A stretch of DNA of 34,517 nucleotides from a virus. Positions 21,214 through 29,251 of this stretch are shown here, piece by piece. The stretch is taken from IMG/VR virus record IMGVR_UViG_3300034759_000283, positions 1 through 34,517 of that record. One strand, given 5' to 3'. Both the position numbers and the translations under genes were made by a program. Position 1 is the first letter of the stretch. The number at the start of each line of letters is the position of its first letter. The notes beneath the pieces are model-generated. The model was given only the letters and a program-made list of their open reading frames with translations, was not told the origin of the DNA and searched no databases.

Positions 21214-21353
21214 GCCGCCTCCTCATCCTCAGCAGGTTCCCTCGACGTCGTGGTCTTCTCGGGCATCTCCGGCGGGAGGGGTTCTGGCGTCGTTCCCTCC
21301 GGCGGTAAGGTGCTCGTCGTCGTCACAGGTTCACTCGATCCCCAGAGTGCCAT
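21210..21353 (-). CDS. Small Thr/Pro/Glu-rich protein, 47 residues
   Basis: ATG at 21353 has AAGGAGAG upstream, and its stop overlaps the next start as ATGA, so it is likely translated. It reads MALWGSSEPVTTTSTLPPE, then more TTP and EPLPPE turns, ending EDEEAA. The composition, Thr, Pro and Glu, is close to that of the linkers in the fibre. No domain is seen. It could be a small virion or tail-assembly accessory. Confidence 0.6.
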   Translation of the reverse strand: MALWGSSEPVTTTSTLPPEGTTPEPLPPEMPEKTTTSREPAEDEEAA

Positions 21354-21372
21354 GGCATCTCTCCTTGCTTCA

Positions 21373-22947
21373 CTAACTCAAGAGACTATCCGGAATCAGG
21401 GTGGAGCCAGTCGTGGGCGGGGGCCGGTCCACCAACTCGTACCAGCGGAGAAAACGGGCCAGCGTTGTCTGCCAGACCCCGGCTAGGTCGTTCGTGATCG
21501 AGACCGTCCAGCGATCGTTGAGGAACGATTTCCAGCCGGAGGCCGCGGCCAGCCAGGGACCGCCGTTATAGAGCCGCGTCCCGTCTACCAACACCAGTTC
21601 ATCGATTCCCACCGCCTCACCGCTATTGATGGCCGTCGAGGCCTGGATGACGAAGGTCACGGGGCCGCTGTAGTCAACCGGCAAGCGAAACACGCCGCTG
21701 ACACCCGTATGGGAGCTGGAGGAAACACTCGTCAGGTTCACGCTCACCCGGTTGACCGTCCCGGCCGAATCACTGAGGGCCGATTCACTCACCGAACGGC
21801 GGAGCTCGAAGCGGATTTCGCCGGTGGCCGAGGCCGTTTTCCGCATCCTGGCAAACAGGAAATACGGCCGGTCGGCTTGCAGCTCCACCGATTGGTAAAG
21901 GAGCGTTTGCTCACTGCCGTTGCCCACCAGCTTGAGGCTCCGCCCGCGATAAGAAAGCACGTCCCCAGATTGCGTCGTAATGACGCTCACCTCGGGACTC
22001 GTCCCGCCCGTCAAGCGGTTGATCACGCCCAGTTGGTTGATATCGCCCGGCGTTCCTTCAAAGGTCACCGTCCAGGGATTGGTCCCGCTGACCGTGACGG
22101 CCTCCAGCCCCGGGATCGCACGGAGGGCGGTCTGGATCTCCGCCGCCGTCGGATTGTAACCGATCTGGGCGGTTTGCCAGGTCCGACTGGAGGGATCGGT
22201 CCAGGTGAGGATGAAATAACCGCCGGTGGGATTGCCGGTTAGTGTGATTTGTTGGACTTCCGGGCTGGTCACTCGGATCGTTTGGCCGGGCGTCCCGGTA
22301 TGGATCGTCCAGCCCTGGGGGTGGTCCGTGGCGGCGAGCGTTTCGAAGCCCGCATTCTGCAAACGGGATTGGTCCACCGATTGAGTCAAGACCGTCACGT
22401 AGATCCCCGAGCCTCCCGGCCAATTCCGGTCCGTGCGGGCCTTAACGGGTTGCCCGGTGACCGTCAGGCCCCGCTCCCCGGCCACCACCTGCCAGGTCTC
22501 GGGATAGCACCAGGCCGCCTCACCGCGGGCATTCTTCAGATCCACCGCCAGGAGGAGATCCCCCTGGTTGCCGGAGGCCGGCGTGACTGTCGAGCTCTGG
22601 GTGGAACTGGTGAAATAATAGCCGCCCGTCACCAGGTCCGAACGGATCTGCTGGAGGGCCTCGGCCAGTGTCCGATAGGAAAGGCCCTTTTCCAGGATGT
22701 AGCGGCGGATCAGCTTTTGGGCGACTGTGGTGATCTGGTTTTGCAGGCTCCCGCCCGCCGATTCCCAGCTCGTCTCGGCGGAGAGGACCGGATCGGCCTC
22801 GGGACAAAGGTCAAGAACCGCCTGAAGGGCCGCGAGCTTCGTCTGCACCGTCCCACCGCGGGCCGTGTCGAGACTCCGCGACAGGGCAAACAGCTTGCCC
22901 AAGAGAGAGAAAAGACCGCTGTCATCGCCCGTCGTGTAGAGGTTCAT
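21373..22947 (-). CDS. Large virion/tail protein with planctomycete-type repeat domain
   Basis: The protein has 524 residues. The N-terminal 115 residues are helical (LAALQAVLDLCPEADPVLS... LTEALQQIR-like). The middle and C-terminus are beta-rich. Residues about 230-305 (QQITLTGNPTGGYFILTW... NPTAAEIQTALRAIPGLEAVTVSG) match a repeat often seen in planctomycete surface and phage proteins. A carbohydrate-binding-like beta-sandwich may form residues 310-460. No SD precedes the ATG; a TATAAT box ends 7 bases upstream, so the gene heads the tail operon with a leaderless message. The role in the virion is inferred from position. Confidence 0.7.
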   Translation of the reverse strand: MNLYTTGDDSGLFSLLGKLFALSRSLDTARGGTVQTKLAALQAVLDLCPEADPVLSAETSWESAGGSLQNQITTVAQKLIRRYILEKGLSYRTLAEALQQIRSDLVTGGYYFTSSTQSSTVTPASGNQGDLLLAVDLKNARGEAAWCYPETWQVVAGERGLTVTGQPVKARTDRNWPGGSGIYVTVLTQSVDQSRLQNAGFETLAATDHPQGWTIHTGTPGQTIRVTSPEVQQITLTGNPTGGYFILTWTDPSSRTWQTAQIGYNPTAAEIQTALRAIPGLEAVTVSGTNPWTVTFEGTPGDINQLGVINRLTGGTSPEVSVITTQSGDVLSYRGRSLKLVGNGSEQTLLYQSVELQADRPYFLFARMRKTASATGEIRFELRRSVSESALSDSAGTVNRVSVNLTSVSSSSHTGVSGVFRLPVDYSGPVTFVIQASTAINSGEAVGIDELVLVDGTRLYNGGPWLAAASGWKSFLNDRWTVSITNDLAGVWQTTLARFLRWYELVDRPPPTTGSTLIPDSLLS

Positions 22948-22954
22948 ACCGCCG

Positions 22955-22986
22955 ATTATAGCGGCCCATGAAACGGGTTCTGGGAC
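22955..22986 (-). promoter_or_regulatory. Late promoter P3 (GTCCC-N21-TATAAT), leaderless tail operon
   Basis: GTCCC (22986-22982) is followed after exactly 21 bases by TATAAT (22960-22955), then 7 bases and ATG 22947. The -10 is perfect, but no good -35 lies at 17 bases. That fits an activator-dependent start, with the GTCCC box and the nearby GGTTATCA sites as candidate contacts. Confidence 0.6.
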
Positions 22987-22992
22987 AAAAAG

Positions 22993-23089
22993 TGATAACC
23001 AATCCTGATAACCAGGCGGATCAACCAGCGGGTGTTATGCGGCCTTTTCCACGGGGTGCCGAGAGCCAAGTGATAACCGGCTGATAACC
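22993..23089. promoter_or_regulatory. Four TGATAACC boxes between divergent promoters
   Basis: TGATAACC occurs at 22993-23000, 23006-23013, 23071-23078 and 23082-23089, in two pairs with 13- and 11-bp spacing. The block lies between the leaderless tail promoter on the minus strand and a leaderless-looking start on the plus strand (TATATT, 6 bases, ATG 23117). The boxes are probably operators of one regulator acting on both. Confidence 0.55.
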
Positions 23090-23116
23090 CGGAAGATTTT
23101 TGCCTATATTAGCCAA

Positions 23117-23479
23117 ATGTCCACAAAAACGCCCCACGGCAATGCAAGAAGAGTGACTAAGTTGGGAATTGAAAATCACTTATGCAACGATGTCCACGCC
23201 AGACTGTCCACAAATTCGTATCTGGACAGTGGACAGTGGACACTGAGACAAGAATTGCTTGACGGGCGCAGAGACGGACTGGAGATCGTTAATCTTCCGA
23301 CCAGCCTTTGCCGCAACGGCGGGGGCGTAGGCCACGGGCTTCAAGAGCATGAACTCGGAATCCGTATTGTCAACGGAGGTTCGCCGGAAGAAGAAAGGGC
23401 CATTATTCTCGGGAAATACCGCCCAAAAAAGATTTCGCCGGAGGTTCGCCGGAGCTGGCCGGAAGGCTTCAAGTCTTGA
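23117..23479 (+). CDS. Possible plus-strand protein, 120 residues
   Basis: TATATT ends 6 bases before ATG 23117, the leaderless layout seen at minus-strand module heads, and a T-tailed terminator lies downstream at 23771-23802. The protein reads STKTPHGNARRVTKLGIENH... EEERAIILGKYRPKK and shows no domain. The third-codon GC is clearly lower than in the structural genes, so it may be newly acquired or not coding. A further frame from 23476 would run into the terminator and is not called. It could be a lysogeny or timing regulator divergent from the tail operon. Confidence 0.35.
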   Translation: MSTKTPHGNARRVTKLGIENHLCNDVHARLSTNSYLDSGQWTLRQELLDGRRDGLEIVNLPTSLCRNGGGVGHGLQEHELGIRIVNGGSPEEERAIILGKYRPKKISPEVRRSWPEGFKS

Positions 23480-23770
23480 ATCAGGGGCCAGACCTTGCCG
23501 AGAGGATAGGCGCGGGGTCCTTTCGCTTTTGCTTAAGCAAAATCGAAGCAAACCGTCAGCAAAAGCGAAGCAAATTGTCCGGACATTCCCTCCGCCAATC
23601 CCCCAGCAAACGGCTGAAAAACGACGCTTGGACCTACCCCCCTTTTGGAAAAAGTTTCCTTGAAAGAGGTTTCGCGGGCGTTTTCGGTGTCGAACCTGGA
23701 CGAAAGTCGCTTACCAGTCCCAAGTATCGGTTTGAAGCACTCTTACGACTAGGTAGCGAGGATCAGCCAG

Positions 23771-23802
23771 AAATCGACACGACTGCATACGTGTCGATTT
23801 TT
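23771..23802 (+). terminator. Plus-strand rho-independent terminator
   Basis: AAATCGACACG at 23771-23781 and its exact reverse complement at 23790-23800 enclose an 8-base loop. On the plus strand the stem runs into five T. On the minus strand only three T follow, so it would be weak in that direction. It suggests that a plus-strand transcript crosses 23110-23770. Confidence 0.65.
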
Positions 23803-23868
23803 GTCGGCCTCATTTCGGGGGGGTAAAGACCAGAAACAACCGGCGGCTGGCCCGATAGCACTACTCTC

Positions 23869-24351
23869 CTACTCCCCTGTTCCTTCAGCGTCGGACCCCT
23901 CTTCATCCTCTTCCGCCTCGTCCGGTCCACCAGCAGGAATCAAAAGCCACGCCCCGGTAATCCCTTCCCAGACATCGTCCGTTAAGAGTTTTCCCTCCTC
24001 GGCCGCCTTCCGGTTGTACTCCTCGACAAACCGTTGAATCTCCTCGATCGGCCGATCGTCCGCCTCCGCCGCCTTGGCGATCTCCCACAGCCGGGTCATC
24101 ATCGGACTGTCCGGGTCGGGATTCCAATGCGGCACCGGAATGTCTTCTCCACGCTCAATCCGGTCCCAAATGTCATTAGCATAACTTAAGACCTGACGGA
24201 TGCGTTCTGGATCACGTTCCCGAAGCCATTCCTTGGTTTCCTCGTCAAGGTCGTCGTACTCCTCGAGATAGTCTGGCGCCACGTCCCGCAGGACCGCAAT
24301 GACCTCCGGAGACAACTCTTTCTCGTATTGGGGCTTGGATCTTTTTCCCAT
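23869..24351 (-). CDS. Acidic helical protein, 160 residues
   Basis: The start at 24351 lies one base after the portal stop and has no SD, so it is probably made by coupled re-initiation. The protein is mostly acidic helix (VAPDYLEEYDDLDEETKEWLRERDPERIRQVL) and ends in a run of Asp and Glu (PDEAEEDEEGSDAEGTGE). No family is recognised. Its place right after the portal and before the control gap suggests a minor head or head-tail component. Confidence 0.7.
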   Translation of the reverse strand: MGKRSKPQYEKELSPEVIAVLRDVAPDYLEEYDDLDEETKEWLRERDPERIRQVLSYANDIWDRIERGEDIPVPHWNPDPDSPMMTRLWEIAKAAEADDRPIEEIQRFVEEYNRKAAEEGKLLTDDVWEGITGAWLLIPAGGPDEAEEDEEGSDAEGTGE

Positions 24352-24353
24352 CT

Positions 24354-26648
24354 TTAGATCAGTCCCAGTCTTCTTCGGGCACGCCTAATTTCGCGATGGA
24401 ATACCCTTGCCGAATCTTTCCGCCACTCCCGATCCGTCATCCCTTCGTGAGGCTCCGCCCCGATAAACCGCAAGCGACCGGGTTCAAGCTTGAAGGACTT
24501 CGGACGCAAAGCTTCATGGAGCTTCTGGACCCGGTTTTCAAACTCTTCTCCCTCTCCCATCACCATGACGAGGATCCCATCCTTGGCCGGCACTAACGTT
24601 TTATCCGTCACCCCGGCCGCCGTCAACCGTTTTTCCAATTCTTCCCAGTCCTTCTCAAACAGCCCCACCCAGCGGTAGGCCCGCCCCCGCACGTCCGGGA
24701 CGAAGTAGCCCACCGCCTTCTGCTCAGCCGCCAATCCTCCTTGACAGACAGCCGACACGAGTTTTGGTTCGCTCTTTTCCTGGACCGCCACAAAAAAGCT
24801 GTTCTCCGCCCCACCCATCCAGGCACCGATGGCATCCCCCAGGTTGGCCCGCTCGATCCCCGCCTCGGCCAAGGCCCGCTTCAAGACCCCCTTCAGCCGC
24901 AAGTGTCGCGGGGAACGGAACCGACGCTCGGCGGCCTCCGCTTGCTGGCTGAGAGTCGTTTTGGGGATATCCTTCAGGCTGGGGGACAAGAGGAGGCTGG
25001 CCGCCCCGCTCACCCGCTGGAGCGCCTTGGCCCCGGCCGGCGGTTCGCTATCCACCCGCACCCAGCGGCCTTCCACCTTCTGATAAATCCCGCCGGTGAG
25101 TTCGGACCGCACGGTGGTCAGCCCCGGCCGGGCCCGAATCTGTTCCCGCACGTCCTGCGGCAGGCTGTAGGTCTCGCTCGGTACCGCCTCGAAGGAAGGA
25201 GGCAGCCCGGTTGGCCCACCCATCTCCTGGCCGGGGAGGGCTGACTGCCGGTAGGCCGGATTCTGGAGGAATTCCTCATCCTCGCCCGGCTGGGAGAGAT
25301 TGAGCAGGTCGCGGATCTCCGCGGCCTTGATCTTCAGCCCCATATCGAAGGCCGCCCGGATCCCCTCCAGCCGTTCCCGGGTGTCATCCTTTTCCAACTC
25401 GATCACGAAGCGGAAGGCCGTCGCATCGAGGTGCGGCCAGTTCCAGATGACCAGGCGGCGGACCAGTTGTTCGGTAAGGGTTTCCTGCAGATTGATCGCA
25501 TCGTAGCGGACGATCTGGAGGAAGGTGTCGAGGTGAATCGAGGCCAGATTCGACCCCAGTCCCGTGGCGTGGGCCTCCGTGGTGAGGGTCTGGCCAAGGA
25601 TATAGCGTTTGATCTGGTGGCCGAAGAAGTCGGTGAGGATCTCCTTGAGGACCTGGGCCCCGGCCATCGAGGGCTCGATCCGCTCCACGCCGAAGGCGGC
25701 CCCCTCCATCCCGGGAGGCCGAGGAATGAGTAGGATGTTCTTTCCTGGCCCTACCCGCTCTGCGGCGGCCTGTTTCATCTCCTCCCGTCCCTGGGGATTG
25801 CCGGCCGGATAGTACCACAACTCGATCCCGAAGGCCGACCGTTCGAGGAACTCCATCAGCCAGGCCAGGGCCTCCTGCCGCTGGTACCAGGTCCAGTAGA
25901 TCCGGTCACGGATCCCCACCCCGAAAATCTTTCCGGCGTTGCGGGGTTCCTCATATTCCCCATCCTCGATGTAGTGGCGGTGGACAATAAGGAGGTCCCT
26001 CATTCCGGGCGGCGGAAAATACGCCCAGCCGTAATCGGTGCTTTCGATCTGCGCCCGGTGTTGATCCCGCCAACGTTTGACTTGTTCACTCAATCCCGCC
26101 CCTCCCCCCACACGAACCCCAATCCCATCGAGGACCGACCCCCCGTCGGCGTCGATCTTCCAGACCAGCTTATCCCCGTGGATCGGGATCCAGGAGGCCA
26201 CCACGACCAGCTTCTGACCATCCAGCCAGTCCCAGCGGTAGCGATTGGCGATGGCATAGCGGCCGAACCAGATGGCATGGAGGAGGTTTTCCCGGTACTG
26301 CATGAAGCGGGGGATCCGCTGGCAGATCGTTTCCAGGAGGTCGCGGGCCCGCAGATATTCCGGGTCGCTCTCCCGCTCGCACTCGATCCGCCAGTCGAGG
26401 AGGGCCACCGCCCGCTGCCGCAATTCGACGCACTCCATGATCGAGGCATCGGCCCGCATCAGGACGGCATGCTGGCGGGCCCGTTTGAGGGCCTGATCGG
26501 AGGGCCAGTAGACGCGGGCGGCCCCACCCCCGAAGAGACTGATGAACCCGGCCCCGTGCGGGAAGAGGGATTGGCCATTTCCCGGCGGCATTCCAGGGAG
26601 CTCGTGGACCCCCGCAGAATCGACCAAGTAAAGGGTATCGCCAGGCAT
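24354..26648 (-). CDS. Mu-like portal protein (DUF935 type) with C-terminal extension
   Basis: The protein has 764 residues. The start at 26648 is chosen because it lies one base after the preceding stop; an upstream start would overlap that gene by 60 bases. Residues about 20-480 fit the DUF935/Mu gp29 portal family: RQRAVALLDWRIECE, EFLERSAFGIELWYYPAG and the conserved IKRYILGQTLTTEAHATGLGS, then DAINLQETLTEQLVRRLV. The last 260 residues are an extra domain (LRLKGVLKRALAEAGIERANLGDAIGAWMGG... ) not seen in Mu. Its place after the capsid genes, rather than next to the terminase, is unusual. Confidence 0.85.
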   Translation of the reverse strand: MPGDTLYLVDSAGVHELPGMPPGNGQSLFPHGAGFISLFGGGAARVYWPSDQALKRARQHAVLMRADASIMECVELRQRAVALLDWRIECERESDPEYLRARDLLETICQRIPRFMQYRENLLHAIWFGRYAIANRYRWDWLDGQKLVVVASWIPIHGDKLVWKIDADGGSVLDGIGVRVGGGAGLSEQVKRWRDQHRAQIESTDYGWAYFPPPGMRDLLIVHRHYIEDGEYEEPRNAGKIFGVGIRDRIYWTWYQRQEALAWLMEFLERSAFGIELWYYPAGNPQGREEMKQAAAERVGPGKNILLIPRPPGMEGAAFGVERIEPSMAGAQVLKEILTDFFGHQIKRYILGQTLTTEAHATGLGSNLASIHLDTFLQIVRYDAINLQETLTEQLVRRLVIWNWPHLDATAFRFVIELEKDDTRERLEGIRAAFDMGLKIKAAEIRDLLNLSQPGEDEEFLQNPAYRQSALPGQEMGGPTGLPPSFEAVPSETYSLPQDVREQIRARPGLTTVRSELTGGIYQKVEGRWVRVDSEPPAGAKALQRVSGAASLLLSPSLKDIPKTTLSQQAEAAERRFRSPRHLRLKGVLKRALAEAGIERANLGDAIGAWMGGAENSFFVAVQEKSEPKLVSAVCQGGLAAEQKAVGYFVPDVRGRAYRWVGLFEKDWEELEKRLTAAGVTDKTLVPAKDGILVMVMGEGEEFENRVQKLHEALRPKSFKLEPGRLRFIGAEPHEGMTDREWRKDSARVFHREIRRARRRLGLI

Positions 26649-26649
26649 C

Positions 26650-27153
26650 TCAAGTTCCAGTATAGGGTTTGTAGATGAAGCCGCTCGCGTCGGGATAGCA
26701 CTCGAAGGCAATCAGGAGGCGGCTGGCCCGCGAGCCTTTGTTCATCTCGAATTGCCCCCGCACAATGGCCACGGGGAGGTCCCAGCTCCCCACGGCCGAC
26801 TTGAGGACGAGGCGGAAGGCCTTATTCCCCCCGATCATGACGATCCCGGCCTCATACTGCTTGCCAGGGGAAGGCGTCGCGATCGCCAGCCGGGCCGCCA
26901 GCTTGTCGGCCACCGTCCCGTCCCATTTAACCAGCTCCAGGGTCACGCGGACCCGCTTCCCGTGATAGACCAGGTCGACCGGCGGGCCACTCTCGCCCCC
27001 CTGTTCATCGCTGTGGATCTCCTCAAAAAAGTCCTCTTCCTGGATGCGGGCCCCATTGGCCGTATATCCCAGGACCTCGAGACCGTCATCGGCCACACCC
27101 TGCGGTCCCACCTTGACCAGAACGGCACCGGAAACCTGGACACTGATCGGCAT
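26650..27153 (-). CDS. Putative tail tube or head-tail connector protein
   Basis: The protein has 167 residues and is beta-rich (PISVQVSGAVLVKVG... VTLELVKWDGTVADKLAARLA... YEAGIVMIGGNKAFRLVLKSA), the look of tail-tube/connector sandwiches. AGGAGATG-type SD precedes the ATG. It lies between the gp36-like gene and the portal. The order is unusual because a tube gene normally follows the head genes. The identification is by fold pattern and context only. Confidence 0.6.
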   Translation of the reverse strand: MPISVQVSGAVLVKVGPQGVADDGLEVLGYTANGARIQEEDFFEEIHSDEQGGESGPPVDLVYHGKRVRVTLELVKWDGTVADKLAARLAIATPSPGKQYEAGIVMIGGNKAFRLVLKSAVGSWDLPVAIVRGQFEMNKGSRASRLLIAFECYPDASGFIYKPYTGT

Positions 27154-27175
27154 GGGTCATCTCCTTTATCGTTGG

Positions 27176-27673
27176 CTAGTGATGGGGCCAGCGTTCCCCC
27201 CGGTGCGGATAATAGCCATCACAGCGGTCCACCAGGAGATTGAGCCGCTGCATTTCCACCAGGAGGGGCCCGTCGGCCTTCGGCAGTCCCGCCTCCTGAG
27301 CCCCGGCTGTGGCGAAGATCCGCTGGCCGCTGGCCAGTTGTTCCAGCTTGTCCCGGACATCGTCGCGGAGGGCCCGCCAGGTCTCCTCCCCGATCGTCGT
27401 CACCCGGGCCGCCGTCAATCTCAAGAGCGCCAGCGCACAAACTAGGTCTTTCAAATAGGCCAGGTCATCGGCTTCTAGCGCCTGCAGTTCTTGCAGCGAA
27501 TAGCGCTTACCCTGCAGGATGGCACTTCGCACCTCTCCGCTAGCCCCCGCTAGGGCCGCCAGAATCCGCGGGTTGTTGGTCAGGTCGCTCTCGGCGGTCC
27601 CGTCGTCCCGGGCCAAGTCCGCCAGCAAACCCCGATCGTATCGGTCGATGAGGTCCTGGACCTCGGCCAGCAT
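27176..27673 (-). CDS. Mu gp36-like (DUF1320) head-completion protein
   Basis: The protein has 165 residues and starts MLAEVQDLIDRYDRGLLADLARDD, the opening of the DUF1320/Mu gp36 family. It continues with a helical core (REVRSAILQGKRYSLQELQALEADDLAYLKDLVCALALLRL) and ends with a Tyr/Trp-rich tail. An AAGGAG SD lies before the ATG. It sits directly after the capsid gene, the usual place for a connector that closes the head. Confidence 0.75.
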   Translation of the reverse strand: MLAEVQDLIDRYDRGLLADLARDDGTAESDLTNNPRILAALAGASGEVRSAILQGKRYSLQELQALEADDLAYLKDLVCALALLRLTAARVTTIGEETWRALRDDVRDKLEQLASGQRIFATAGAQEAGLPKADGPLLVEMQRLNLLVDRCDGYYPHRGERWPHH

Positions 27674-27699
27674 AGCAGGCTCCTTACAAAGAAGATCAC

Positions 27700-28719
27700 T
27701 CAGGTGATGGGCGTAATCAGGGCTGCCGCGGCCGGGGCGGCCAGGCGGACGTCGTAATCCTCCACGACCCGGCCTAACAGCCGCCGGTTGTCAGGATCGT
27801 CTTTCTGCTCGACGGTCATCTCCTCGAACATGAAGAAGCAGCAGGCGGCGAAGTTGATGACGTTGGCGGCCCCTTCCATCCCGCCCGGACGGGCCAGGAG
27901 GACGGCTTGGTTGTTCGGCCAGATCGAGCTCACCGCCCGCGTACCGCCCTTCTTGCTCGTCACTTTGCGGGTCTCATCGACCACCACTTTGAACCCGTAG
28001 AGGCTCTCCGGCACGCCGTAACTTACATTGGTGCGCTCGGTGGCGCCCCTAATGTAGTCGAACCCGGCCTGGTACTTCACGAGCTCGATGATTTCCGGCG
28101 CGGTGGCAATCGTCTTCGCCAACCCCGTGCCCATTACCAGCACGAGGTCGTCTTTTGTCACCATGCCGAGGGTATCGTCGAGGATTTTCTCGGCGGCCGC
28201 GATCAACGTCTTCTGGATGTACATGTTGGTGGTCGTACTAGTTGACCAGGCTCCAGCGGGTGCGATCACATGCCCAGAGGCGTGCTGCGTACTATCGAGC
28301 AGCACGTTGGCGGCTAGCTGTGTCCTAAGGGTCATCGCCTGCTGGGCCTTGGCCGCGGCATGCCGGGCCACAATCTCCCAGGAGGCCTGTTGCACGGCCT
28401 TCCAGCCCAGCGTGAAATCAAACTCGTACCGAGTAGTCCGATAGGGCCGGAATTCGAATTCCTGCGTCCCGCTATGGCGCCGCGGCGCGTCGGCCCCATC
28501 GTACCAGACGAAGTCGCGGGCATCCGTGTTGAGGATTCGCCCGGCCTCGTCGGGGTCCAAGTACAGGTAATACCCAGTGTCCTGTTCGACGGGGATCACC
28601 TGGGTGTACTGCGCGACCTTAAAACGTTTCGGATCGCGGGCGAAATCGATGACCAATTTGTCCTTGGCCAGGGCCACCGGCACATAGGTATTGGATTGGG
28701 CAGGCATCACTTGAGGCAT
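27700..28719 (-). CDS. Major capsid protein
   Basis: The protein has 339 residues. The ATG at 28719 has AAAGGAGAG upstream. It is rich in beta strand with a few helices (WKAVQQASWEIVARHAAAKAQQAM) and ends with EEMTVEQKDDPDNRRLLGRVVEDYDVRLAAPAAAALITPIT, typical of HK97-fold capsids in Mu-like order (decoration then capsid). An intergenic heptamer array and hairpin in front of it may influence expression. Confidence 0.85.
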   Translation of the reverse strand: MPQVMPAQSNTYVPVALAKDKLVIDFARDPKRFKVAQYTQVIPVEQDTGYYLYLDPDEAGRILNTDARDFVWYDGADAPRRHSGTQEFEFRPYRTTRYEFDFTLGWKAVQQASWEIVARHAAAKAQQAMTLRTQLAANVLLDSTQHASGHVIAPAGAWSTSTTTNMYIQKTLIAAAEKILDDTLGMVTKDDLVLVMGTGLAKTIATAPEIIELVKYQAGFDYIRGATERTNVSYGVPESLYGFKVVVDETRKVTSKKGGTRAVSSIWPNNQAVLLARPGGMEGAANVINFAACCFFMFEEMTVEQKDDPDNRRLLGRVVEDYDVRLAAPAAAALITPIT

Positions 28720-28740
28720 GGTATTCTCTCCTTTTCAGGA

Positions 28741-28771
28741 AGTGATGAGTTTTTTCGCTCCACTCATCACT
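28741..28771. promoter_or_regulatory. 10-bp perfect inverted repeat before the capsid gene
   Basis: AGTGATGAGT at 28741-28750 is the exact reverse complement of 28762-28771, with an 11-base loop. No T run follows on the minus strand, so it is not a normal terminator. It ends about 20 bases before the capsid ATG and may be an mRNA end-protecting hairpin or translational control. Confidence 0.5.
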
Positions 28772-28805
28772 CAGTCCTCATCACTTTTCACTTTTCACTC
28801 TTCAC
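28757..28805. repeat. Heptamer tandem repeat array (7 units) between decoration and capsid genes
   Basis: On the minus strand 28805-28757 splits exactly into seven 7-base units: GTGAAGA, GTGAAAA twice, GTGATGA, GGACTGA, GTGATGA and GTGGAGC. Period-7 arrays of this kind are known as STRR elements, mainly in cyanobacterial intergenic regions. It makes up most of the 90-base gap. Confidence 0.75.
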
Positions 28806-28809
28806 CATT

Positions 28810-29223
28810 TCAGGTCAGGGCTGGGCGAACCTTCTGCAATGGCAGGACCAGGCAGAGGATCTTATCCCCGTTGGCTCCGCCCTCCAGGGCAATAGCCCCG
28901 TAGTTCTGGATCGCGGTCCCGGTGCCCAGAATCGGGACGGCCTTGCCATTGGCGTCGGACTTCAGCAGATTGCCCGCGGTGATGGCGGCACCGGCTTCTA
29001 CCAGGCACATCTCGCCGGTGCTATAGACCGCTAGCGATTGGCCGGTTTCCGCGGCATAGACCGTCGAGACCATATCCTGCAGGGGGGCTTTATTGGAGCC
29101 CTCTTGCGAAACTCCAATGATTTCGCCGTTATCCCCCGCAGGGGCCACCGTTTTGTCGCCACTCAGTTTGACAAATCGGCTGGGAGAAATATTAGCCGAT
29201 GCCTTAAAACTTAAGATCGCCAT
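28810..29223 (-). CDS. Head decoration (capsid cement) protein
   Basis: The protein has 137 residues and starts MAILSFKASANISPSRFVKLSGD, then GEIIGVSQEGSN and TAGNLLKSDANGKAVPILGTG, with ALEGGANGD near the end. This is the small beta-rich DUF2190-like decoration pattern. AAGGAG precedes the ATG. It lies between the scaffold and the capsid gene, the normal position for a cement protein that stabilises the capsid shell. Confidence 0.82.
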   Translation of the reverse strand: MAILSFKASANISPSRFVKLSGDKTVAPAGDNGEIIGVSQEGSNKAPLQDMVSTVYAAETGQSLAVYSTGEMCLVEAGAAITAGNLLKSDANGKAVPILGTGTAIQNYGAIALEGGANGDKILCLVLPLQKVRPALT

Positions 29224-29251
29224 AACTAATCTCCTTAGTGAATCCTAATCA

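Larger units (their letters stand above)
22948..23868. other. 920-base control region between head and tail modules
   Basis: In a genome with gene spacing of a few bases this is an exceptional gap. It has lower GC, four TGATAACC boxes, several GTCCAC/GTGGAC motifs (23119, 23190, 23204-23243) with an 8-bp inverted repeat at 23203-23230, a 16-bp palindrome at 23527-23542, duplicated GGAGGTTCGCCGGA segments, and a plus-strand terminator at 23771-23802. No convincing minus-strand protein is seen. It may encode a plus-strand RNA or small regulator and hold operator sites. Confidence 0.55.

Noticed and set aside
22990-23260. DnaA-type origin in the control gap
   Set aside because: No TTATCCACA-like box is present; the nearest GTCCACA copies match too few positions. 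The iteron array at 3924-4000 is a better origin candidate.
23180-23551. Minus-strand frame with TTG start in the control gap
   Set aside because: It has no ribosome site, uses a palindrome as its first codons and lacks protein-like composition.
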